The position numbers and the translations under genes were made by a program. From contig NZ_KB907984.1 of NCBI RefSeq assembly GCF_000382265.1, positions 62,001-126,000 on the forward strand: 64,000 bases of DNA, given 5' to 3'. Under the pieces are notes generated by a model that was given only the letters and a program-made list of their open reading frames with translations, was not told where the DNA came from and made no database searches. This DNA is from Yoonia vestfoldensis DSM 16212. GTDB taxonomy: Bacteria; Pseudomonadota; Alphaproteobacteria; Rhodobacterales; Rhodobacteraceae. Shown in pieces: positions 57,445-64,000 of the stretch (its first letter is position 1; each line of letters starts with the position of its first letter).

Positions 57445-58107
57445 ATGCGCATTCTCCTCGTCGAAGATGAACCGGTACTGGCCCAACAGATCAAGGCAAC
57501 CCTTGTGACCGAAGGCTATGCTGTCGATATCGCCACGGATGGCATCGAAGGACAGGCGCTTGGTGTGTCGCAGCCCTATGATACGGTCGTGCTCGATATG
57601 GGCCTGCCGGGCCGTGACGGGATGAATGTCCTGAAGAACTGGCGTGCGGGCGGCATGCGCGCACCCGTTCTGATCCTGTCGGCGCGCGACGGCTGGACCG
57701 ACCGTGTCGATGGGCTTGATGCAGGGGCGGACGACTACCTGACCAAGCCTTTCCACATGCCCGAGCTGTGCGCCCGCCTGCGTGCAATGATCCGGCGCAA
57801 GTCCGAACAGGCGAACCCCGTCTTTGAACGGGATCAGGTGTCGTTCGATTCGCGGACCAATCAGGTCATGGTGGCGGGACGGACGGTCAACCTGACCGCG
57901 CAGGAAATGGCGGTGTTGTCCTATCTTTTCCACAATGCAGGCCGCCTTGTGTCCCGGACCGAGCTGTCGCAGCACATCTATCAGCATGACGGGGAACGCG
58001 AATCCAATACGATCGCCGTGTTCATCAACCGGCTGCGCAAGAAACTGGGTGACGGTCTGATCGACACCGTGCGCGGGCGGGGCTATGTGATCAAAGCGAC
58101 CGAATGA
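57445..58107 (+). CDS. PhoP-like OmpR-family response regulator
   Basis: A 220-residue regulator. Receiver: MRILLVEDEPVLAQQIKATL, phospho-acceptor in TVVLDMGLPGRDGMN near 51, LILSARDGWTDRVDGLDAGA near 78 and the conserved Lys in DDYLTKPFHMPELCARLRAM near 98. Winged-helix output: NLTAQEMAVLSYLFHNAGRL near 150 and TIAVFINRLRKKLGDGLIDT near 190, then VRGRGYVI. It overlaps the kinase start by 4 nt (ATGA). The sequence resembles the PhoP/QseB/BasR branch; the stimulus is unknown. Confidence 0.92.
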   Translation: MRILLVEDEPVLAQQIKATLVTEGYAVDIATDGIEGQALGVSQPYDTVVLDMGLPGRDGMNVLKNWRAGGMRAPVLILSARDGWTDRVDGLDAGADDYLTKPFHMPELCARLRAMIRRKSEQANPVFERDQVSFDSRTNQVMVAGRTVNLTAQEMAVLSYLFHNAGRLVSRTELSQHIYQHDGERESNTIAVFINRLRKKLGDGLIDTVRGRGYVIKATE

Positions 58108-59447
58108 CATCGCTGCGTGGACGGGCTGTGATCGGCGGCATACTCTGGGCCGCAGTGACGATCACGCTTGGTTTTGCGGGATTGCAATCATTCATCGATC
58201 AGGGCGCGGAACGGCGGTTCGACGAATTGCTTCTGGCCCGGCTGACGCAGGTCGTGACGGCCGTCGAAAATGTTGCGGCGACGCCGGAGGCAATTCAGGC
58301 CTCTGTGGGCGATCCGGCCTTTGCGCGCCCTATGTCGGGTCTCTATTGGCAAGTCGAAAACGAATTCGGGCAGGTGTATCGGTCGGCTTCACTGGGCCAG
58401 GATACCATGCCACGCCCACAGATGCTGACCAGTGAGATCGTGATCGACGGCTTTTCCGGTCCGATGGGCGAACCTGTCAGGGGCATGTCGCAAACGCTGA
58501 CCCTCGCGGACGGCAGCATCTGGCATGTCCATGTGGCGACATCGCTGCGCAGCCTGCGGCAGGAACTGGCCCAACTGCGCGAAATCATGTTGGTTGCCTT
58601 TACCTTCGTGGTCGTGATCGGCGTCGTCGGGGCGCTGTTGCAGGTTTCGGTCACGCTGCGCCCCATCGAAAAGCTGCGCAGAGACGTGCAACGCCGCTGG
58701 ATCAGCGAAGGTGGGCTTGACCACGGCAAGTATCCCGAAGAAGTCGCCCCTTTGGTCTATGATATCGACACGTTGCTGAACCGGAACCGCGAGATCGTGC
58801 AGCAATCGCGCAAGCAGGCGGCTGACCTTGGCCATGCCATCAAGACGCCAGCCGCGATCATCCGCAACGAATTGGAAACGCTGGCCCGGCAGGGTCAGCC
58901 CGTTAGCGACGCGATCGCGGCGCTGGATCGGCTTGATGCGCAGCTCAAACGCGCATTCGGCCGGATGCGGGCACAGACCGGCACCTCCGCCCTGCCGTCC
59001 GCGACAGAGATGGATCGGTCGCTCGGGCGGATGGTGCGGGCGTTCTCTGACATGGCCCAACAACGCGGGCTGGTCCTGACAAGTGACTATCCGCCCGGTC
59101 TGCGGCTGCGCATGGACCCGACCGATCTGGAAGAAGTGCTCGGCAATCTTTTGGATAACGCGCAGAAGTGGGCGGTCAGTGCGATCCGGCTGACCGCGAC
59201 CACAGACGCGGGCGACGTCACGATCTTGATCGAAGATGACGGGCCGGGGATCCCACCGGACCAGATTGCGCTTGCCATGAGCAGCGGCCAGCGGCTCGAC
59301 AATGCCAAGCCGGGCACCGGCCTTGGCCTTTCGATCGCAGCGGACCTGTTGCAGGCTTACGGCAGTGCGCTGATGCTGGATAAATCGGCAGAACTTGGCG
59401 GATTGCGCGCACGTTTCCGCCTGCCCGTCGCCCCCGCGCAGGGTTGA
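58104..59447 (+). CDS. PhoQ-like sensor histidine kinase
   Basis: A 447-residue membrane kinase. TM1 is AVIGGILWAAVTITLGFAGL near 8, a periplasmic domain runs to about 160, and TM2 is EIMLVAFTFVVVIGVVGALL near 162. The phospho-acceptor is in DLGHAIKTPAAIIRNELETL (His near 247), where the His-Ala-Ile-Lys-Thr-Pro variant is typical of the PhoQ/EnvZ-like branch. N-box is LGNLLDNAQKWA near 350, G1 EDDGPGIPPDQIAL near 376 and G2 GTGLGLSIAADL near 404. Partner of the preceding regulator. Confidence 0.93.
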   Translation: MTSLRGRAVIGGILWAAVTITLGFAGLQSFIDQGAERRFDELLLARLTQVVTAVENVAATPEAIQASVGDPAFARPMSGLYWQVENEFGQVYRSASLGQDTMPRPQMLTSEIVIDGFSGPMGEPVRGMSQTLTLADGSIWHVHVATSLRSLRQELAQLREIMLVAFTFVVVIGVVGALLQVSVTLRPIEKLRRDVQRRWISEGGLDHGKYPEEVAPLVYDIDTLLNRNREIVQQSRKQAADLGHAIKTPAAIIRNELETLARQGQPVSDAIAALDRLDAQLKRAFGRMRAQTGTSALPSATEMDRSLGRMVRAFSDMAQQRGLVLTSDYPPGLRLRMDPTDLEEVLGNLLDNAQKWAVSAIRLTATTDAGDVTILIEDDGPGIPPDQIALAMSSGQRLDNAKPGTGLGLSIAADLLQAYGSALMLDKSAELGGLRARFRLPVAPAQG

Positions 59448-59507
59448 CATGGCGCCACTTTGGCATTGCATGGAAAGCCGAGCCAACCGGCAAGCTGGAG
59501 GCGGGCC

Positions 59508-60485
59508 ATGTCAAGACTGATCGCGATCCTGATCTGGGCGGCACTGCTTTACAGCGGCTATTGGGTCGCTGCATCACAGCTTTTGCAAGCAGGGCCTGAC
59601 CGGGCGGCGGTACGTCTGGCTGACGACGGTGTCGACTTGCGTTTCGGGTCGGTGGCGACCACCGGCTTTCCTGCACGGTTCGACACCCGGCTGACTGATG
59701 TGCGGCTGGCCCATGCTGGGTGGTCGTGGCAGGGCGCGCGGCTGGACGTGCAGGCCGACAGCCTGCGCCCCCTGGCGGTGAATGTCACCTTCCCGCATGA
59801 CCAGACACTTGTCATCGCGGGCCAGACCCTGCGCGTGACAAGCGAGGATTGGCAGGCCGACGCCTCTGTGCGCCCCACGGCACGACTGGCCTTTGATCGC
59901 GGAAGCCTGCGGATGGGTCGCACAGATGTCCTGTCGGACGCCGGGTGGCACCTGGGCCTGGCGCGCTTTGATGCCAGCCTTGCCCTCGTTGGTGACCACA
60001 GCGCGCGCTATGACGCCCGGATCGAGGCCGAAGACATCGCGCTGCCAGCGGGCCTGCGCGATCAGATCGACCCGGCGGGACGGTTGGGCGCGCAGGTGGC
60101 CGCTATCCGGGGAATCGCGCGCCTGACCCTTGCCCGACCGCTGGACCGCAACCTGCAAGGCCGGTTCCCTGATCTGGACCATCTGATGCTTGACGATCTG
60201 CGGATCGACTGGGGGCCGGTCACGGCGGAGATGTCGGGCGAGATCGATGTCGACGCGGCGGGTCTCCCCACAGGGCAGATCATGCTGCGGACACGGCAAT
60301 GGGAAACCATGGTCGATCTGCTGGTCGCCGGCGACGTCATCGACGCTGGCATCGCCCGGACAGTCACCAGATTGGCGGGCTTCATGGCCAACGCGGACGG
60401 TATGCTCGACATTCCTGTCGCGTTTCAGGACGGTGTCACGCTGGTCGGTCTTGTCCCTGTCGGCCCTGCACCGCGCCTGCGCTAG
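59508..60485 (+). CDS. DUF2125 family protein
   Basis: A 325-residue protein with an N-terminal membrane anchor or signal (LIAILIWAALLYSGYWVAAS near 4-23), followed by beta-rich sequence with the DUF2125 pattern: VRLADDGVDLRFGSVATTGF near 37, then PARFDTRLTDVRL, and LAGFMANADGMLDIPVAFQD near 292. The family is confined largely to alphaproteobacteria and is periplasmic; its role is unknown. ATG 59508 follows GGAGGCGGGCC. Its position behind the two-component pair (60 nt) may be accidental. The stop shares four bases (CTAG) with the convergent YcjF-like gene. Confidence 0.88.
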   Translation: MSRLIAILIWAALLYSGYWVAASQLLQAGPDRAAVRLADDGVDLRFGSVATTGFPARFDTRLTDVRLAHAGWSWQGARLDVQADSLRPLAVNVTFPHDQTLVIAGQTLRVTSEDWQADASVRPTARLAFDRGSLRMGRTDVLSDAGWHLGLARFDASLALVGDHSARYDARIEAEDIALPAGLRDQIDPAGRLGAQVAAIRGIARLTLARPLDRNLQGRFPDLDHLMLDDLRIDWGPVTAEMSGEIDVDAAGLPTGQIMLRTRQWETMVDLLVAGDVIDAGIARTVTRLAGFMANADGMLDIPVAFQDGVTLVGLVPVGPAPRLR

Positions 60486-61462
60486 CTAGTCCCGAACAGC
60501 CCCGTCAGTGCGCGGCGCACCAAGGCGGTGACCGACGGGCGCGGGCTGGCGTGAAACGGCAGCGGGCGGCAGACCTCAATCGCGGCAACACCGACGCGGG
60601 CGGTCAGGGCGCCGTTCACGACGCCTTCGCCAAAACGGCGCGACACCTTCGCAAGGATACCGCCGCCCGCGATGGTCCCTATCAGATCGTCACCGACCGC
60701 CAGCGCGCCTGTCGCCACCAGATGCGCCAGCACCCCGCGCGTCAGCCGCCAACTGCCTAGGGTGCCGGACCTGCCGCCATAGATTTCCGCGATCCGCCGG
60801 ATCATCCGCAGGTTCGCCGTCAGCGCCGTGATCAGATCGGCCAGCGCCAGCGGCACAAAGGCCGTGACCATCGCGACCTGCCGTGCGGCGGCTTCGACCT
60901 CGCGCATGGCGCGCTGGTCCAAGGGTTGCAGCACGGTCGTTTCCGCCAGCCCCAGCAGCGCATCGGCATCCAGCATATCGCCCTGCCGCTGTGCCAGTTC
61001 CGCCTTGCCCCATGCGGTATCGTCGCGCCCCGCATAGAGCCGGTCCAGCGCGCCGATCACCTGCCGCGCGCCTTTCAGGTCGTTGCTGACCAGCGCATCG
61101 CGCGCGCTGATCTGCAGCGCATCCAGTTTGCGCAAGCGGCTGAAGGCCGACAATTCGCGCAGGCCGATGATGACCAGCACCAGCAGCAACAGACAGATCA
61201 AGACGGTCGCGATCCAGCCCAGCACAGGCGCGCGCGCCAGCAAGCCGGTGACGTAATCCCACGCCGCCAGCGACACGATAAAGCCCGTCAGCAGGAAGGC
61301 CACGCTCCAGAACCACCGCGCGAGCGGGGATGGCGGGTTGCTTGCGACGACGGCAAGGCGTTGCATCGCGGCGCCCTGCACCTCGTCCGGGACGGCGGGG
61401 GCAGTGTCGGGGCGGGCAAAATCCTGCCCGTCAAGGTCGATCAGAACGGGTCTGCGCGTCAT
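60482..61462 (-). CDS. YcjF family membrane protein (TIGR01620, DUF697)
   Basis: A 326-residue inner-membrane protein. A cytoplasmic N-terminus with Asp/Pro-rich sequence is followed by two membrane segments near 50-110 (WSVAFLLTGFIVSLAAW; IATVLICLLLLVLVIIGLRE). A DUF697-type domain with amphipathic glycine-rich helices follows (VAMVTAFVPLALADLITALT; VATGALAVGDDLIGTIAGGG, then ILAKVSRRFGEGVVNG). It is co-encoded with YcjX (4-nt overlap at 61459-61462), as in most proteobacteria, where the pair is often stress-induced. The exact function is unknown. Confidence 0.9.
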   Translation of the reverse strand: MTRRPVLIDLDGQDFARPDTAPAVPDEVQGAAMQRLAVVASNPPSPLARWFWSVAFLLTGFIVSLAAWDYVTGLLARAPVLGWIATVLICLLLLVLVIIGLRELSAFSRLRKLDALQISARDALVSNDLKGARQVIGALDRLYAGRDDTAWGKAELAQRQGDMLDADALLGLAETTVLQPLDQRAMREVEAAARQVAMVTAFVPLALADLITALTANLRMIRRIAEIYGGRSGTLGSWRLTRGVLAHLVATGALAVGDDLIGTIAGGGILAKVSRRFGEGVVNGALTARVGVAAIEVCRPLPFHASPRPSVTALVRRALTGLFGTS

Positions 61463-62871
61463 AGCCTGTCCCCCAGCAGGAACTGCGCCGCCTTGTCGAG
61501 CCGGATATGCGGCGGCCCGTCACCGGGGCGGAGCGTCAGGCGGGCAGGCGCGAAATTCATCACGCTGTAATCGGCATCCAGCCATTTGTCCGCACCCTCG
61601 CGCGCAGGGGCCAGCAGATGCGCGGGATCGTCGGGCAGTTTGCCCGGATAGAACGCCGCCTGCTTGCCGCCGTCCAGCAATCGCCCGCGCACGACATCCA
61701 GCGGGCCACCCGCATGATCGACGGTATCCTCGACCGTGGTGCGCAGGGCGGCAATCGCCATCGCGGCGGTCTGTGCGCCCGCAAAATCGGCGCGGTCGCG
61801 CGCATCGCGCAGCAGGGCCTGCGTGATCGCGGTCAGTTGCGGGTGCTGGGAATGGTGCAGGTGATCAGCTTTGGTCGCGGCGAATAGGATTTTTTCCACC
61901 CGCCGCCCTTTGAAGATCCGCGTCAGAAAGGCGTTGCGCCCCGGTTTGAACGCCGACAGGACCGCGGCCATCGCGCGGCGCAGATCCTCCAGCGCGGCAG
62001 GCCCCGCATGGATCGCGCCCAGCACATCGACCAGCACGATCTGGCGGTCGATCTTGGAGAAATGGTCGCGAAAGAACGGGCGCACGATATTGGCCTTGTA
62101 GCTGTCGAACCGCCGCGCCATTTCGCGTCCCAAGGATTTGCGCGCGAACCCGTCGCCCGGCAGCGGCGCAAAGGTCAGCACGGGCGATCCTGCCAGATCA
62201 CCGGGCAAAAGGAACCGCCCCGGCGTGCAATCGGAAAACCCCGCCTCGCGCGCGGCGTTCAGATGCGCGGTAAAGCTTGCGGCAAGGGCGGTCGCCTCTG
62301 GCTCTGACAAAGGCGCATTGGCATCGGTCTGTCCGGCCAGTGCCAGATAGGCATCGCCCCCCGGTCTGCCCTTGGTGCGGTCAAGCGCGGCCTTGGACCA
62401 CTGCGCATAGGTTAGATCCAGCAGGCCGAGGTCGAGCAGCCATTCGCCCGGATAATCCACGATGTCGATATGCACGACGCGCGGACCCGACAGGCCCGAC
62501 AGCATGCCGCCGGGCTGGACTCGCAGGGACAGGCGTAATTCGCTGATCTGGCGCGTACCTTCGGGCCAGCTTGGGTCCGGCGCGGTCAGGCGGGCAAGGT
62601 GAGTTTCATAGGCAAAGCGCGGCAGGGTATCGTCGGGCTGCGGTTGCAGAAAGGCGGTCTTGATCGCACCGTTGGCTGCAGCGGTCAGTTGCGGCATCCG
62701 CCCGCGATCCATCAGATTGGCGACCAACGAGGTGATGAACACCGTCTTGCCCGCCCGTGACAGGCCAGTCACACCCAGCCGGATCACGGGGTCGGTGAAA
62801 GGTGCGGCCAGCGTGCTGGTCACACCTTCGACGCCCCGTGTGATCTGATCGGCGATTGCGGCGATAACCAA
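61459..62871 (-). CDS. YcjX family P-loop ATP/GTPase
   Basis: A 470-residue P-loop protein. Walker A is GVTGLSRAGKTVFITSLVAN near 33. A Walker B-like VHIDIVDYPGEWLLDLGLLD is near 130, typical of G3 motifs (DxPG). IVLVDVLGAIHAGPAALEDL is near 282 and FAATKADHLHHSQH near 333 acts as a G4-like NKxD substitute (TKAD). It pairs with YcjF at the membrane; the role is uncharacterised, but the GTPase-like G-motif set supports a nucleotide switch. Length normal. Confidence 0.93.
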   Translation of the reverse strand: MVIAAIADQITRGVEGVTSTLAAPFTDPVIRLGVTGLSRAGKTVFITSLVANLMDRGRMPQLTAAANGAIKTAFLQPQPDDTLPRFAYETHLARLTAPDPSWPEGTRQISELRLSLRVQPGGMLSGLSGPRVVHIDIVDYPGEWLLDLGLLDLTYAQWSKAALDRTKGRPGGDAYLALAGQTDANAPLSEPEATALAASFTAHLNAAREAGFSDCTPGRFLLPGDLAGSPVLTFAPLPGDGFARKSLGREMARRFDSYKANIVRPFFRDHFSKIDRQIVLVDVLGAIHAGPAALEDLRRAMAAVLSAFKPGRNAFLTRIFKGRRVEKILFAATKADHLHHSQHPQLTAITQALLRDARDRADFAGAQTAAMAIAALRTTVEDTVDHAGGPLDVVRGRLLDGGKQAAFYPGKLPDDPAHLLAPAREGADKWLDADYSVMNFAPARLTLRPGDGPPHIRLDKAAQFLLGDRL

Positions 62872-62966
62872 GAGAGGCCCTTTCCATTCTTCCCAAACAG
62901 ATAAGCACGGTCAGCGCGGATGTGTAGGGATTGATTTTGCGCGCCTGCCCGCCTAATCGGAGTGTC

Positions 62967-63740
62967 ATGCCGCGTTATGCCCTTCTTGTCGAATATCACG
63001 GCGCGCCTTTTGCGGGATGGCAGCGGCAGACCAGCCTGCTGTCCGTACAAGGCGCGATCGAGGCGGCTTTGGCGAAACTCGAACCCGGTGCCCATACCAT
63101 CGCCGCCGCAGGGCGCACCGACGCGGGGGTCCATGCGACGGGGCAGGTGGCGCATTGCGACCTTGTGCGCGACTGGGACCCGTTTCGTCTGTCCGAGGCG
63201 CTGAACTACCATCTCAAGCCCGATCCTGTCGCGATCCTTGATTGCGCGGTCGTCGCGGACGACTGGCATGCGCGGTTCGATGCAGTAGAGCGGCGATATC
63301 TCTTTCGCCTGATCGCGCGCCGCGCGCCGCTGACGTCAGAGGCTGGGCAGATGTGGCGGGTCAACCATGCGCTTGATGCAGAGGCGATGCAGGCGGGGGC
63401 GGATCATCTGCTGGGCCTGCACGATTTCACGACCTTCCGGTCGTCGATCTGTCAGGCGAAAAGCCCTGTCAAAACGCTGGATGAACTGCGCATCGAGGTT
63501 GTGCCGCGCCCTGTCGGCACCGAATACCGGTTCCATGTGCGCGCACGGTCGTTCCTGCACAATCAGGTCCGCAGCTTTGTCGGCACGCTGGAACGGGTCG
63601 GCGCGGGGGCATGGCAACCGGATGATGTGGCGCGCGCGCTGGCCGCGCAGGACCGTGCCGCCTGCGGGCCGGTCTGTCCGCCAGAGGGGCTTTATCTTGC
63701 GGGGGTCGGCTATCCATCCGATCCGTTCGTGCGGGCCTGA
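62967..63740 (+). CDS. truA: tRNA pseudouridine(38-40) synthase
   Basis: A 257-residue enzyme modifying U38-U40 in the anticodon arm. Catalytic motif [17 protein letters not shown] near 46 holds the nucleophilic Asp. [18 protein letters not shown] near 4, [17 protein letters not shown] near 156 and [19 protein letters not shown] near 190 are as in TruA. CGGAGTG just ahead supports ATG 62967 over the longer frame. It is divergent from ycjX. Confidence 0.97.
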   Translation: MPRYALLVEYHGAPFAGWQRQTSLLSVQGAIEAALAKLEPGAHTIAAAGRTDAGVHATGQVAHCDLVRDWDPFRLSEALNYHLKPDPVAILDCAVVADDWHARFDAVERRYLFRLIARRAPLTSEAGQMWRVNHALDAEAMQAGADHLLGLHDFTTFRSSICQAKSPVKTLDELRIEVVPRPVGTEYRFHVRARSFLHNQVRSFVGTLERVGAGAWQPDDVARALAAQDRAACGPVCPPEGLYLAGVGYPSDPFVRA

Positions 63741-63854
63741 AAGCGGGCCGGAACCAAAGCCTTTGCCGCACGTTTGGTGTTGTGATTGGTCAATCCGGAC
63801 CTCTTGGGATAGGAATGTGACGAGTGACGACCGAAGGTCCCGGGGGGGTGCGAC

Positions 63855-64000
63855 GTGATAAGAAACCTGTGGATGACGACCGCCTTTGTTTTGGGGGCCG
63901 GTGCGGCCACAGCGCAGGACGTGCGGCTTGTCGCAGAGACAGCGCGCGACGCGCTCAGCAGCGCGTCGCTTTTGCGCGCGCTTGACGATACCGCCGCCCC
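63855..64000 (+). CDS. Exported protein, start only (possibly TamA-like); runs off the right edge
   Basis: GTG 63855 behind GGGGGGTGCGAC opens a frame to the window end (48 codons). It has a signal peptide (NLWMTTAFVLGAGAATAQ, cleavage near residue 21) followed by DVRLVAETARDALSSASLLR. An exported protein with a short helical polar start recalls the POTRA-leading TamA outer-membrane insertase of alphaproteobacteria, but too little is visible to assign it. The C-terminus lies outside the window. Confidence 0.5.
   Translation, partial: MIRNLWMTTAFVLGAGAATAQDVRLVAETARDALSSASLLRALDDTAA

Noticed and set aside
57216-57470. 84-codon cysteine-rich frame
   Set aside because: Out of frame with and overlapping the regulator start, no ribosome site.

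Overview
The window looks like an ordinary chromosomal segment of a roseobacter-group alphaproteobacterium (Rhodobacteraceae). The evidence is high GC, the F1-ATPase order atpH-A-G-D-C without F0 genes, a Rhodobacter-type polyol locus (smoEFGK-smoS-mtlK), a tripartite tricarboxylate transporter, many alphaproteobacterial families of unknown function (DUF1674, DUF2125, DUF2161, DUF2793), a Mn-type pyrophosphatase, and purH next to a heparinase II/III-like gene and rsmB. I saw no tRNA, rRNA, CRISPR array, insertion sequence, integrase or phage module.

Layout. 1-4 kb: purH (cut by the left edge), heparinase-like protein, rsmB on the minus strand, and a DUF1674 gene on plus. 4-10 kb: cell-surface genes, namely a polysaccharide-export lipoprotein, an RTX protein, a phosphohexomutase and a secreted protein with a short collagen-like stretch. 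10-16 kb: a TetR repressor divergent from an RND efflux pair and an SDR, with a tandem operator between. 16-17.7 kb: a small exported protein, an L,D-transpeptidase lipoprotein and an unknown protein. 17.8-25.3 kb: a LacI regulator and the sorbitol/mannitol uptake and oxidation operon, with a LacI-type operator and a terminator inside the operon. 25.3-29.1 kb: an amino-acid-type ABC transporter and a PQQ-dependent aldose dehydrogenase-like protein. 29.3-36.2 kb: a leaderless OmpA-like protein, then a TctD-type regulator, a histidine kinase fused to a periplasmic binding protein, and tctCBA. 36.2-40.7 kb: galE, manC, fcl and gmd, which make UDP-galactose, GDP-mannose and GDP-fucose. 40.9-46.9 kb: a DUF2793 protein and the F1-ATPase operon, each closed by a clear terminator. 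46.9-57 kb: mainly housekeeping genes (prs, ribF, threonine aldolase, HAD phosphatase, ppaC, TraB/GumN) and a gene broken by an in-frame stop. 57.4-64 kb: a PhoPQ-like two-component pair, DUF2125, YcjF/YcjX, truA and the start of an exported protein.

The most unusual object is the single reading frame at 30496-32982. It joins a TctE-type sensor kinase to a complete periplasmic solute-binding domain through a segment that reads like a Sec signal peptide. It sits between its response regulator and the tricarboxylate transporter genes it probably controls, which suggests a sensor carrying its own binding protein. Second are the gene interrupted by one TAA at 56692-56694 and the regulatory DNA at 9077-9106, 11011-11046 and 18860-18879. 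All function calls rest on motif recognition, since no database search was possible.
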